Shown piece after piece: positions 52,221 through 60,569 of a DNA stretch of 64,000 bases; the stretch's first letter is position 1, and each line of letters begins with the position of its first letter. The notes beneath the pieces are model-generated. The model did no database searches. It was not told the origin of the DNA and saw only the letters and a program-made list of their open reading frames with translations. The stretch is taken from assembly GCF_002954725.1 (NCBI RefSeq), contig NZ_MSCQ01000002.1, positions 62,001 to 126,000 of the forward strand. The letters run 5' to 3'. The position numbers were made by a program, and so were the translations under genes. This DNA is from Photobacterium phosphoreum (lineage in GTDB: Bacteria > Pseudomonadota > Gammaproteobacteria > Enterobacterales > Vibrionaceae).

Positions 52221-52898
52221 GGACAGCCATAATTTTGCACATCAACCATAGGGCTGGCGTTACACCATCACTCGAACAGTCTGATTTTACTTCAATTCAG
52301 CAGCGTATTCGTGAATATCAGCAAGTTAAAGCCTCTAGTTCAAAGAAAGAGCCATCAAGTGTTAACCAATTTCAATTATTACCTTTTGTTGGTGCTGGTG
52401 CTGAGCATCAAACTAAAAAAGCAGGTATAAACTTTGCTTTTGCTGATTATCTCGAACTTATTGACTGGACAGGCCGGTGTATTCGCAATGATAAAAAAGG
52501 GTTTATTGCATCTAGCCAACCAAAGATTTTGCAACAATTAGGAATAACAGCAGATGCTTGGCTTGAGCATAGTGAACAGTTTATGGAACGCTATGCTAAT
52601 GTGAGCGGTAAATGGTCACAGATGTGTGCATTCAAACAACGTATTGGTGGGCAGTGGTGTAAAGGAAAGTCGGCAAGTCACCAGTTACATCCTAATTAAA
52701 TACGCTTTTTATTTATAGATAAACATACAGCAATAACCGTCAGGGTTGTGGGCGTTGTCGATCTTGAAATATGAAAATAGAACGGATTTAACGATGAATG
52801 TAAATAATGAGCTGTAAATTATAGAGTAAAAGAGTCTGTTACCGGTAGAATGGTTTGTTTTTTGGAACTCTATTTAATAACCAAATATTTGGCTGTCC
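52221..52898 (+). mobile_element. Internally deleted RAYT element (copy A)
   Basis: The segment begins GGACAGCC and ends GGCTGTCC, inverted octamers shared with the full copy at 54149-55430. Its first ~29 bases and its last ~650 bases match that copy. About 609 bp corresponding to 54178-54786 are missing, including the transposase start and about 189 codons. Confidence 0.85.
52250..52699 (+). pseudogene. 5'-truncated RAYT transposase remnant
   Basis: From GGGCTGGCGTTACACC onward this encodes the C-terminal ~147 residues of the intact transposase at 54220. Differences are few, including a two-residue GA insertion (VGAGAEH against VGAEH). The HUH catalytic domain is deleted. An open frame runs in from an unrelated upstream ATG at 52193, but that is fortuitous. 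The remnant cannot encode an active enzyme, though it might still be mobilised in trans. Confidence 0.88.
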
Positions 52899-52922
52899 AA
52901 AACTATTTGTCCAAAACTATTT
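52895..52922 (+). repeat. Tandem duplication at right boundary of copy A
   Basis: The 14-mer GTCCAAAACTATTT occurs twice in perfect tandem. The first copy begins inside the terminal GGCTGTCC. The remaining gap to 53137 holds no gene I can support. Confidence 0.95.
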
Positions 52923-53137
52923 TCAATATCATTGAGCAGAATTATCGACTAATCAAGAAAAAAATGGTCAAGAATTAGGTTGAAAATAAAAAGTAGGAGC
53001 TTTAGCAACTGTGGCCGGTCAATAAACATGGACGATGATTAAGTGCGGGCAGATTATGGAACATGATTCGTTACCAGCGTGGGAGCGTTTTTACGCACTT
53101 GTAGCATAATTGTGTCTAAAATTCAGTGCGTTTGTAC

Positions 53138-53174
53138 TTAATTAAAATCCACCTATAAGGTGGATTTTAATTAA
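53138..53174 (-). terminator. Strong hairpin downstream of the second YadA-like gene
   Basis: A perfect 17-bp stem (53138-53154 with 53158-53174, core AAAATCCACCT) has a three-base loop. The T-rich 3' arm on the minus strand fits an intrinsic terminator for the gene ending at 53196. Confidence 0.8.
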
Positions 53175-53195
53175 ATCAATAACGTAATTTAAATA

Positions 53196-53864
53196 TTAGA
53201 ATGCGTATTGTGCACCAACACCGCCACTGAAATCAGTTGTAGCACCTGTCGTTTGTGCAATTGTTGTAGAAGATGACCAACCATTACCGAATCCATGAGC
53301 AAGGCCGATAGAGATAGCTTGTGAACTGCCAGCAAAACCAGCACCAACACCAATTGCAGTTTTATCACCTGTTACCATTGGACGCGCATTGACGACAGCC
53401 TGAGTCATTGCTTGTGTTGCATCAATGCGGTTATTCACTTTGCTGAAACGCTGATTAGTGCTATTCGCAAGATTGCTAATGGCGTCAGTATTAGATTTGA
53501 TATCTTTGGTGTTAGTTGCGATATTGCCTGTGTTAGTTGCGATGTTGCCTGTGTTGGTATCAATAGCGGCTTTTGCTACTACTAGACCCGCATGATTATC
53601 TGCTACACCTGCCGCGTTAGTATCTGAACTAGCTTTGTTAGCCGCTGATGCTTTAGCATTGGTATTAATGTCTTTCATGTCTTTTTGAATACTTGCGTGG
53701 TCTTCGCCTCGCATTACGTTAAGACTTTTTATAGACTCACTGTTATTATTAATCACTGTTGCGTTACCAGCTGTCGTAGCTGTTGCTGGATTAATCTCAC
53801 CCGTTGCCGCCATTGCTGCGCTAGAAATTAATAAACCGCTAATTAATACTACTAAATCCTTCAT
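53196..53864 (-). CDS. Small YadA-anchor-domain surface protein
   Basis: The product (222 residues) has a signal peptide (LISGLLISSAAMAA) and a low-complexity Asn/Thr/Ala coiled-coil stalk with GNIATNT occurring twice in tandem near 108-121. The C-terminal YadA-type beta-barrel anchor starts FSKVNNRIDATQAMTQAVV and ends GGVGAQYAF. There is no head domain, so it is a minimal trimeric autotransporter. ATG 53864 is preferred because GGGAG lies upstream; an in-frame start at 53942 is less likely. It sits between the two RAYT elements. Confidence 0.85.
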   Translation of the reverse strand: MKDLVVLISGLLISSAAMAATGEINPATATTAGNATVINNNSESIKSLNVMRGEDHASIQKDMKDINTNAKASAANKASSDTNAAGVADNHAGLVVAKAAIDTNTGNIATNTGNIATNTKDIKSNTDAISNLANSTNQRFSKVNNRIDATQAMTQAVVNARPMVTGDKTAIGVGAGFAGSSQAISIGLAHGFGNGWSSSTTIAQTTGATTDFSGGVGAQYAF

Positions 53865-54131
53865 TGTTATTTTTACTCCCCATTTTTGTAATGTAATTAA
53901 CGGTAACATAAAGATTACAATACCTCTACTTATTATCACCATGGCGAATACTTATTTAAATTTAATACCTTAAGCGTATGACAAAAGGTTAATATACGCA
54001 TAAAGTCGTCACCAATAGGTTTTGCAAATTCTTTATTGAATTTTTTTGTCGATAATTTGAATGTTTCACCGCGAAAAAACACATAGGATATCCATAACTT
54101 TTACTATGAAGTGATAGTGGGTTATTAAGGT
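53865..54131. other. Intergenic region upstream of RAYT copy B
   Basis: This region contains the promoter side of the small YadA-like gene and AT-rich sequence leading to copy B. No gene, RNA or repeat was recognised before 54132. Confidence 0.5.
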
Positions 54132-54149
54132 AATAAATAGAATAAATAG
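54132..54149 (+). repeat. Tandem duplication at left boundary of copy B
   Basis: AATAAATAG occurs twice in perfect tandem and runs directly into GACAGCC of the element terminus. Confidence 0.93.
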
Positions 54150-55430
54150 GACAGCCATAACTTTGCACATCAACCATTAGTCACTACACTTAAGCTTCAA
54201 GTTGCTTATGGTGAAGTGAATGACAACCTCAAGACGAAAATTAATAGAGCCTCAAATAACGCCTTTTTATCATGTGATTAACCGCTGTGTACGTCGCGCG
54301 TATTTGTGTGGAGACGATCCATATAATGGTAAAAACTATCACCATCGTCGAGGTTGGATAGTAAATAAAATCAAACAATTAGCCGCTGTATTTTGCATTG
54401 ATGTGTGCGCTTATGCTGTGATGAGTAACCATTATCATTTGGTGCTAAAAATAGATACCGAGCAACAACAAAAGCTAACCCCTGAAGAGGTAATATCGCG
54501 TTGGTTACAGTTATTTAATGGTCATCCTATTGCTGTCGATTTTTTAAAAGAGGGTCAAATCGACTCGGATAAACAACAGGCACTATCAAATTTAGTGGCT
54601 GAATGGCAACAACGATTAGGTAGCATTAGCTGGTTTATGCGTTGTCTTAATGAAGAAATAGCACGAAAAGCCAATAAAGAAGATCAATGTAAAGGAGCTT
54701 TTTGGGAAGGGCGGTTTAAGTCTCAAGCGCTACTGGATGAACAAGCGTTACTATCTTGCATGATGTATGTTGATTTAAATCCTATTAGGGCTGGCGTTAC
54801 ACCATCATTAGAGCAATCAGATTTTACCTCGATCCAGCAACGTATTCGTGAATATCATCAAGTTAAAGCCTCTAGTTCAAAGAAAGAGCCATCAAATGTT
54901 AACCCATTTCAATTATTACCTTTTGTTGGTGCTGAGCATCAAACTAAAAAAGCAGGTATAAACTTTGCTTTTGCTGATTATCTCGAACTTATTGACTGGA
55001 CAGGCCGATGTATTCGAAATGATAAAAAAGGGTTCATTGTATCTAGCCAACCAAAGATTTTGCAACAATTAGGAATAACAGCAGATGCTTGGCTTGAGCA
55101 TAGTGAACAGTTTATGGAACGCTATGCTAATGTGAGCGGTAAATGGTTACAGATGTGTGCATTCAAACAACGTATTGGTGGACAGTGGTGCAAAGGAAAG
55201 TCGGCGAGTCACCAGTTACATCCTAATTAAATACGCTTTTTATTTATAGATAAACATACTGCAATAACCGTCAGGATTGTGGGCATTGTTGATCCTGAAA
55301 TATAGGGATGTGACAGATTTAGCGAAGAATTTAAATAATAGGGTGTAATTTTTACAGTAAAAGAGTTTGTTACCGGTGGAATGGTTTGTTTTTTAGAGGC
55401 TCTATTTAATAATAAAATATTTGGCTGTCC
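54149..55430 (+). mobile_element. Complete RAYT element (copy B)
   Basis: The element is 1282 bp long, from GGACAGCC (54149-54156) to GGCTGTCC (55423-55430), and contains one intact transposase gene. The region after the transposase stop (about 200 bp) is conserved with copy A, so it is part of the element. No target-site duplication is evident. The ends are not long enough to be classical IS terminal repeats. Confidence 0.8.
54220..55230 (+). CDS. REP-associated tyrosine transposase (RAYT, Y1/HUH type)
   Basis: The protein (336 residues) belongs to the TnpA-REP branch of the IS200/IS605 superfamily. The N-terminal FYHVINRCVRRAYLCGDD near 16-33 and the HUH motif MSNHYHLVLKI (H71, H73) are clear, and the later MMYVDLNPIRAGV is typical. 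RAYTs cut and rejoin single-stranded DNA at REP-type sequences and are usually domesticated single-copy genes. Here the gene is inside an element that has a deleted relative nearby, so it may still move. The start ATG at 54220 has GGTGAAGTG upstream. Confidence 0.9.
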   Translation: MTTSRRKLIEPQITPFYHVINRCVRRAYLCGDDPYNGKNYHHRRGWIVNKIKQLAAVFCIDVCAYAVMSNHYHLVLKIDTEQQQKLTPEEVISRWLQLFNGHPIAVDFLKEGQIDSDKQQALSNLVAEWQQRLGSISWFMRCLNEEIARKANKEDQCKGAFWEGRFKSQALLDEQALLSCMMYVDLNPIRAGVTPSLEQSDFTSIQQRIREYHQVKASSSKKEPSNVNPFQLLPFVGAEHQTKKAGINFAFADYLELIDWTGRCIRNDKKGFIVSSQPKILQQLGITADAWLEHSEQFMERYANVSGKWLQMCAFKQRIGGQWCKGKSASHQLHPN

Positions 55431-55505
55431 TGTATTCCATGTCTGTATTCCGCTGTATTCCGCTGTATTCCGGTTCACTGGTATTCCCCGCTGTATTCCG
55501 CATTC
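55431..55505 (+). repeat. Degenerate TGTATTCC repeat tract at right boundary of copy B
   Basis: Immediately after GGCTGTCC the motif TGTATTCC recurs. CTGTATTCCG is present in three perfect tandem units at 55443-55472, and imperfect units lie on both sides to about 55505. Confidence 0.92.
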
Positions 55506-55513
55506 CCTAACAT

Positions 55514-55548
55514 ATAAAAAAGACAGCCCCTAAAATAGCTGGCTGTCT
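55514..55548 (-). terminator. Terminator of the U32-family gene
   Basis: On the minus strand AGACAGCC and GGCTGTCT form an 8-bp stem followed by a T run of six or seven. The stem resembles the RAYT end octamer at seven positions, which may be coincidence. Confidence 0.8.
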
Positions 55549-55591
55549 AATGTGGTTTAGTGGTTTAGAACCTAAAGCGTACCGTTAACGC

Positions 55592-57835
55592 TTATAATCC
55601 CTGAACATACTGGGCATTGGTTGAAATAGGCACTAAATTATCCAATTCAGCTTTAGCGTCATCATTACCAGCCAGTAGTGCCTCAAAGTGCTTGATTAGC
55701 TCTACTTTGTCTTGTTCTTGCTTAGAACCTGCACCGATGTTGGTTAAATCAATAAAGAACTCGTCAAATAAATGCGAGAAATCATTCACTGCATCAAAGT
55801 TTAGGAACTGCTCATGATTGTAAATACTTGGGTAACCGCCTTTTTGCTTATCAACCGCAAACGAAATACCTTTCACATTAGTAATGGTTGTTGCTTTTTC
55901 ACATTTCAGCATACAGCCAGCTTCAATTGCCGGTTTCTTACAGCCAACGGTTTGTTGGAAGAAACATTGACGACTGGTCATCATCAGGATTGGATGATAA
56001 ATGCTGTAACAGAGCTTAAAGTTTTCTGGACGGGTAATATTTCTGATTTGACCACGATTGATCTCGTTAGAAATAAACGCACCCGCACAGTTTAACTCTT
56101 CTTTCAGAGTAAGAAGGGCGTGTGAGTTGGTGGTATTTAAGAACGGTCCTGCCACCCATTCGATACCCATTTCATACGCTTTATAAGCAATACCGGTATT
56201 ATTAGTCACAATACGCTTAGGTTTTACTTGCTCAAGAATTTTGACGGATTCTAAGTAATCTTTACCAATCAATACAGCAGGGAACCAAGGAATTAAACGT
56301 GGATTTTCTTGCAATAACGTAATGTGTTTAAGACAGTTCTTTTTCAAGCTTTCAGGGAGTTTGAAGTAGATATCAGCATCTGTCACATCAGCAAGGTACA
56401 AATCTTGTTCATTGGCAATCATCAACGATAATTTAGGTGTCGGTGATACTTTCTCGTGCTTAGGTAATGCGGGTAAATCAACATGTTTAATCACATTACG
56501 TGAGCCGTTTAATAAGAACGCAGCTTGATTTTTTAGCTCTGTAATTTCTTTAAACGGTACCGTTAAGTTGGCATCAAAGTTGTCAAAGTTCATTGGCGCA
56601 AGATCAAACGTCGCATTACTAAAACTACGGAAGCGTTTATCAATGGTTTCTGGCGTAATTGCAATTTCATCGGCAACGCGTAATAACGAATCAGTTTTTA
56701 CTTCAAATGAGGTATTACCCGCCATAATATTAAGCGTTAACGGCGTGTTTTCTTTGGCAGTAAAAGCGAACGTTAAGGCGACTTTATCGATGCTTAAGTC
56801 TTTTATTTTGTCGGCTAGTTCCGCGCCTAGTGCATTTTTATCATTATAAAGATCTTGTTTTACATCGTGGATTTGAACCACTGAGATAGCATCACTTTTT
56901 TCAACTGCATAATTGACACTGTTATCACGAGGGTTATCGGTAAACATTTTCTTGTTTAGATCACCCTGTAAAAATGAGTTAGTGAAGCTACGGTTAAAAA
57001 CTTTATGTAAGTTGCTGTCGTCAGCTAATAATTTACCTGATTCAATAAAGTTATTGATCTGTTTACGCCATGTATCAACGACAGTGTAAACATAGTGAGC
57101 GCCTTTAATACGGCCTTCGACTTTTAACGAATCAACCCCAGCGTCTACCAATTCAGGTAAATCAAAGTAGGCTGAATTATCTTTTAAGTTAAGTGGGAAG
57201 CGATGACCTTCAGCGGTCACTTCGTATTCGTCACGACAGGCTTGGCTACAACGACCACGGTTACCTGAGTTGCCGACACTGACTGAGCTTGAGTAACACT
57301 GGCCAGAGAAAGCGATACATAGTGCGCCATGGACAAAGACTTCAGTTAATACATCATGATCATGGGCGACAGTTGTTAGTGCTTTAATTTCACCAAGGTT
57401 GAGCTCACGAGATAAGTTAACCCGTGTTGCGCCGATTTTATGTAAGAATAAAATCTGACCTTCGTTGTGGGTTGTTAATTGAGTAGAAGCATGGATATGT
57501 AATGATGGGAAATGCTTTTTAACAATGTTGAAGATACCTAAATCTTGTACGATGATGCCATCAATACCACTGTTAACCAGCTTATTCAGCAAGCGTACTA
57601 AGCTAACAACCTCGTGCTCTAATATCACCACATTGAGGGTTAAGAAGACTTCACAGTTGTGCTCGTGTGCTAGTCGTAATACGCCATTTAGCTCATCATA
57701 TGAAAGATTGGACGCACGGTTACGGGCATTGAACATATCTAAACCACAGTAGACGGCATTTGCACCAGCAACAATCGCCGCTTTAATTGCTTCTACGTCA
57801 CCGCCTGGTGCCAATAATTCTATTTTTCTACTCAT
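55592..57835 (-). CDS. U32-family protein (RlhA/TrhP-like hydroxylase family)
   Basis: The protein (747 residues) belongs to the peptidase U32 family, whose bacterial members RlhA and TrhP are now linked to RNA hydroxylation. The N-terminal barrel begins IELLAPGGDVEAIKAAI, and the Cys-rich signature FVHGALCIAFSGQCYSSS with CSQACRDEY lies near 170-205. SLKVEGRIKGAHYVYTVV follows. Additional Cys occur in the C-terminal half (RQCFFQQTVGCKKPAIEAGC, CMLKCEKA), possibly an Fe-S site. It is longer than E. coli RlhA (about 650), so the exact subfamily is uncertain. GTG/ATG choice is clear: ATG 57835. Confidence 0.82.
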   Translation of the reverse strand: MSRKIELLAPGGDVEAIKAAIVAGANAVYCGLDMFNARNRASNLSYDELNGVLRLAHEHNCEVFLTLNVVILEHEVVSLVRLLNKLVNSGIDGIIVQDLGIFNIVKKHFPSLHIHASTQLTTHNEGQILFLHKIGATRVNLSRELNLGEIKALTTVAHDHDVLTEVFVHGALCIAFSGQCYSSSVSVGNSGNRGRCSQACRDEYEVTAEGHRFPLNLKDNSAYFDLPELVDAGVDSLKVEGRIKGAHYVYTVVDTWRKQINNFIESGKLLADDSNLHKVFNRSFTNSFLQGDLNKKMFTDNPRDNSVNYAVEKSDAISVVQIHDVKQDLYNDKNALGAELADKIKDLSIDKVALTFAFTAKENTPLTLNIMAGNTSFEVKTDSLLRVADEIAITPETIDKRFRSFSNATFDLAPMNFDNFDANLTVPFKEITELKNQAAFLLNGSRNVIKHVDLPALPKHEKVSPTPKLSLMIANEQDLYLADVTDADIYFKLPESLKKNCLKHITLLQENPRLIPWFPAVLIGKDYLESVKILEQVKPKRIVTNNTGIAYKAYEMGIEWVAGPFLNTTNSHALLTLKEELNCAGAFISNEINRGQIRNITRPENFKLCYSIYHPILMMTSRQCFFQQTVGCKKPAIEAGCMLKCEKATTITNVKGISFAVDKQKGGYPSIYNHEQFLNFDAVNDFSHLFDEFFIDLTNIGAGSKQEQDKVELIKHFEALLAGNDDAKAELDNLVPISTNAQYVQGL

Positions 57836-58084
57836 GCGAATAACCCACTCAATGCTTTATTGTGATTTTTTGAGGGGGCATTCTATCTGCATCTGCAGGT
57901 CAATGCTATAAATTAGGCTTTTGTTGATATAAATCAACCAAAGAAATAGAAATGTATGCATGTAAAACAAGGTAAAAGGGTCGTTATAACTTTACATTAC
58001 AATTATGGGTAACAACAGCAACACCAAGGTTACTTCTAGTGAGCGAATTACAACATATGGGTGTCCAATTATCTTTGATCTTTT

Positions 58085-58117
58085 GGCTGTCCCATAATAA
58101 AAAATATATGGCTGTCC
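58085..58117 (+). repeat. Solo RAYT element ends (two GGCTGTCC sites)
   Basis: GGCTGTCC occurs at 58085-58092 and again at 58110-58117. The sequence before the second site, TAATAAAAAATATATGGCTG onward, matches the right end of copy B (TAATAAAATATTTGGCTG). No transposase remnant lies next to it. The rest of the 57836-58345 gap is non-coding as far as I can see. Confidence 0.75.
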
Positions 58118-58137
58118 AACCTTCAGTCCAACCTTCA
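58114..58137 (+). repeat. Tandem duplication abutting the solo RAYT end
   Basis: The 12-mer GTCCAACCTTCA occurs twice in perfect tandem. The first copy begins inside the second GGCTGTCC, in the same geometry as copy A. Confidence 0.95.
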
Positions 58138-58279
58138 CAATGTTAGTGGTGAATGTTGCAAGGACTCAAAAAAGATTAAAGATTGATAATTGGGATCAAT
58201 GGCTGAAAGATCACCATTTTGATTAATTACCAATATGGATAAAGATCAGCGGTGAAGGGGTAGAAACTGATAGAGTTAA

Positions 58280-58321
58280 ATTAATTGTTGAAATAACCCA
58301 AAAGCTATTTCAACAATTAAT
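58280..58321 (-). terminator. Terminator of the LemA-TPM operon
   Basis: A perfect 16-bp stem (58280-58295 with 58306-58321, core AATTGTTGAAATA) with a ten-base loop lies just past the last gene of the operon. Confidence 0.75.
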
Positions 58322-58345
58322 ATGAATAACAGATTGTTTTACACG

Positions 58346-58963
58346 TTAATCAATAACGACTAAACAATTGGGTAATTCATTTTTTTCTTCCGTGTAAGGT
58401 AGGGCATTAGTCAATAATTTACCTGATTGCTGCAAACACTGAATAAAGCCTTCAAATGTTCTGCCTGCTTTAACATCTTTGGTAAAATCGCGTACTAAAC
58501 GTTGCCATGCTTCATCGCTGATACACTCACTAATACCGTAATCCGTTAGAATTTCGACATAATGCTCCGCTTCACAAACAAAGATCATCACCCCTAAATG
58601 CTGTTTAGTACGATGAATACCGTTGGCTAAAAACTGCTCGCGGGCAATAAGACTTGCACGACGATGTTTAACTGCTTTAGGCAATAACCGATACTTAATT
58701 GCTGGAATACGAAAGATCAATGTTAGGACAATAAAGGCGCTTAATTGTACCCATAAAATATCGGTTAGCTCTAACCATAATGGGGTAATCGTTAACAGTG
58801 CCGGAACAAACAGCGCAATAATGGCCGCCCATAATGTCGGAACAAAGTAATAATCGTCAGCTTTGGTTGCCATCACAGAGATTAACTCAGCGTCAGTGGT
58901 TTTTTCCATATCACTGATGGTTTGGCTAATCGTTTGTAGCTGCTCGTTTGTAAATAATTTCAT
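58346..58963 (-). CDS. TPM-domain membrane protein
   Basis: The protein (205 residues) has two hydrophobic segments near residues 46-66 (LWAAIIALFVPALLTITPLW) and 74-90, and a TPM_phosphatase domain (LGVMIFVCEAEHYVEILTDYGI). I chose ATG 58963, which overlaps the stop of the preceding TPM gene (TAATG), because GGAGGATGGTA is well placed. The GTG/ATG at 58969 is too close to it. It is the third gene in a LemA-TPM-TPM operon. Such operons are widespread, linked to envelope or respiratory-complex repair, with no settled biochemical role. Confidence 0.83.
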   Translation of the reverse strand: MKLFTNEQLQTISQTISDMEKTTDAELISVMATKADDYYFVPTLWAAIIALFVPALLTITPLWLELTDILWVQLSAFIVLTLIFRIPAIKYRLLPKAVKHRRASLIAREQFLANGIHRTKQHLGVMIFVCEAEHYVEILTDYGISECISDEAWQRLVRDFTKDVKAGRTFEGFIQCLQQSGKLLTNALPYTEEKNELPNCLVVID

Positions 58964-59718
58964 TACCATCCTCCTGATGCACCGCCGCCGCCAAAGCCAC
59001 CACCGCCACCACTAAAACCACCGTTGTTGTTACCGCCACCACTGCCACCACCGAAGCCACTAGAGCCACCGCGGTTTGATGAACCAAAGCCACCACTGCT
59101 GAATACGTCACCATCACGACCATAATAGGTTGAACGATTACGGCGTCGACGGCTAAAAGCGACAATTTGAATAATAACCACAAACAGAATAAACAAATAG
59201 AAATCGTAAGGTGGTTTATCCTCAGTAACGACGGGTTTATATTCGCCATGGATCGCAGCAATGATTGCCGTGACACCATTATCAATCCCCGTTGCAAATT
59301 GACCCGCTTTGAAAGCCGGTTTAATCTGCTGGTTAATGATATTAATCGCAATCGCATCAGGTAGCGCACCTTCTAAGCCATAACCGACTTCAATACGCAT
59401 TTTTTTGTCATTTTTAGCGATAATTAACAATACGCCATTGTCATGTTGTTTCTGACCAATTCCCCATGCACGACCTAACTGATAGCCATAATCGGCAATA
59501 GGAATGCCATTAGTTGAGGGGACGGTTACTACCACTACTTGATTGGATGATGATTTTTCTTCTGCGATGAGCGTCTGTTCGAGTTGTTGTGTTTGCGTTT
59601 GATTGAGCATATGAGCGTCATCAACCACTCTCCCTGTTAATGCAGGAAAAGTGATTGCAGCAAATGCACTCTGACTGATGAACAACAAAAGCCCACAGAT
59701 AAGTAGGAGTTTTTTCAT
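58963..59718 (-). CDS. Secreted TPM-domain protein (YgcG type)
   Basis: The protein (251 residues) has a signal peptide (LLICGLLLFISQSAFAA). A TPM domain spans about 26-150 (LTGRVVDDAHMLNQTQ, NGVLLIIAKNDKKMRIEVGY, GLEGALPDA). One membrane helix (YDFYLFILFVVIIQIVAF) is followed by a basic stretch, and the tail is Gly/Ser-rich with long glycine runs (GGGGFGGGGASGGW). This is the usual YgcG/TPM architecture with a glycine-rich C-terminus. It follows LemA directly and precedes the second TPM gene by overlap. Confidence 0.88.
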   Translation of the reverse strand: MKKLLLICGLLLFISQSAFAAITFPALTGRVVDDAHMLNQTQTQQLEQTLIAEEKSSSNQVVVVTVPSTNGIPIADYGYQLGRAWGIGQKQHDNGVLLIIAKNDKKMRIEVGYGLEGALPDAIAINIINQQIKPAFKAGQFATGIDNGVTAIIAAIHGEYKPVVTEDKPPYDFYLFILFVVIIQIVAFSRRRRNRSTYYGRDGDVFSSGGFGSSNRGGSSGFGGGSGGGNNNGGFSGGGGGFGGGGASGGW

Positions 59719-60318
59719 TTAAAACGTAACCTTAGGTGCAACATCAGCGTTAGGGGTCGTTGCTGTGAAGTTAGGTTTGATTGTTAGATCACTGTACATT
59801 GCCCAGTGCCATAAACGACCTGGGAAAGTGCGAATTTCAGTATTAAAGGCTCTCACTGCATTAATGTAATCGCGACGTGCAACAGCGATACGATTCTCTG
59901 TACCTTCTAACTGTGCTTGAAGTGCAATAAATTGTTGGTTAGCTTTTAGATCAGGGTAGCGTTCAGACACAACCATTAATCGAGATAACGCGCTGCTTAA
60001 TTGGCCTTGAGCCGCTTCAAATTTCTTAAAGGCTTGTGGGTTATTGAGTGTTTCTGGCGTGACTTGCATTGAGGATACTTTAGATCGTGCTTCTGTCACC
60101 GCAGTTAACGTGTCTTTTTCGTGAGCCGCATAGCCTTTAACCGTTGCGACTAAATTGGGAATTAAGTCCGCTCGACGTTGATAGTTATTTTGTACTTGAG
60201 CCCAATCAGCATTGGCTTGTTCATCAAGAGTGGGAATTGTGTTAATACCGCAGCCTGTTAGTTGTGTTAGCAGTAACACGACAAATAGATATTTGATTGA
60301 TTTGAGATACGTCACCAT
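59719..60318 (-). CDS. LemA family lipoprotein
   Basis: The protein (199 residues) starts with a lipoprotein-like signal ending LTGC, so Cys23 may be lipidated. The LemA helical core shows QVQNNYQRRADLIPNLVATV near 41-60, the family hallmark, then ARSKVSSMQVTPE and RLMVVSERYPDLKANQQF. The stop is adjacent to the start of the secreted TPM gene (no spacer), so they form one operon. The precise role of LemA is unsettled; links to envelope stress and proteolysis have been reported for the family. Confidence 0.88.
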   Translation of the reverse strand: MVTYLKSIKYLFVVLLLTQLTGCGINTIPTLDEQANADWAQVQNNYQRRADLIPNLVATVKGYAAHEKDTLTAVTEARSKVSSMQVTPETLNNPQAFKKFEAAQGQLSSALSRLMVVSERYPDLKANQQFIALQAQLEGTENRIAVARRDYINAVRAFNTEIRTFPGRLWHWAMYSDLTIKPNFTATTPNADVAPKVTF

Positions 60319-60513
60319 AAAATTCCTTTATTATGCTTTTAAGTAATTATTATTACTCAAGTAAAGCATAAATTGCATCATAGTTGGTAAATGATCCCTG
60401 ATAATTATGACAAATTAACGGCTAGTGGTATTTATTTATATGAACTTGGTAGTAAAAAGGGTGCTTAGGTGGGTGATGAATGTTTAATGGCAATAGATGT
60501 TAGATTAGCAATA

Positions 60514-60543
60514 ACCCATGCTAATCACTAGCCTAGCATGGGT
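60514..60543 (-). terminator. Hairpin downstream of the M14 deacylase gene
   Basis: A perfect 10-bp stem ACCCATGCTA/TAGCATGGGT (60514-60523, 60534-60543) is followed on the minus strand by TATTGCT, so it is a weak intrinsic terminator. Confidence 0.5.
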
Positions 60544-60569
60544 ATTGTGGTGATAAGAAAGGTTAGATA

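Noticed and set aside
52193..52249. ATG at 52193 as the start of a real 168-residue protein
   Set aside because: The N-terminal part is flanking sequence and the element end; the rest is the C-terminus of the RAYT transposase, so the frame is fortuitous.
52221..55430. Copies A and B as the two ends of one composite transposon
   Set aside because: Both are in the same orientation with a YadA-like gene between, and no outer target duplication was seen. Independent copies or a local duplication explain this better.
55521..55548. The GACAGCC hairpin as another RAYT end
   Set aside because: It has the geometry and T run of an intrinsic terminator for the minus-strand U32 gene, and the octamer match is incomplete.
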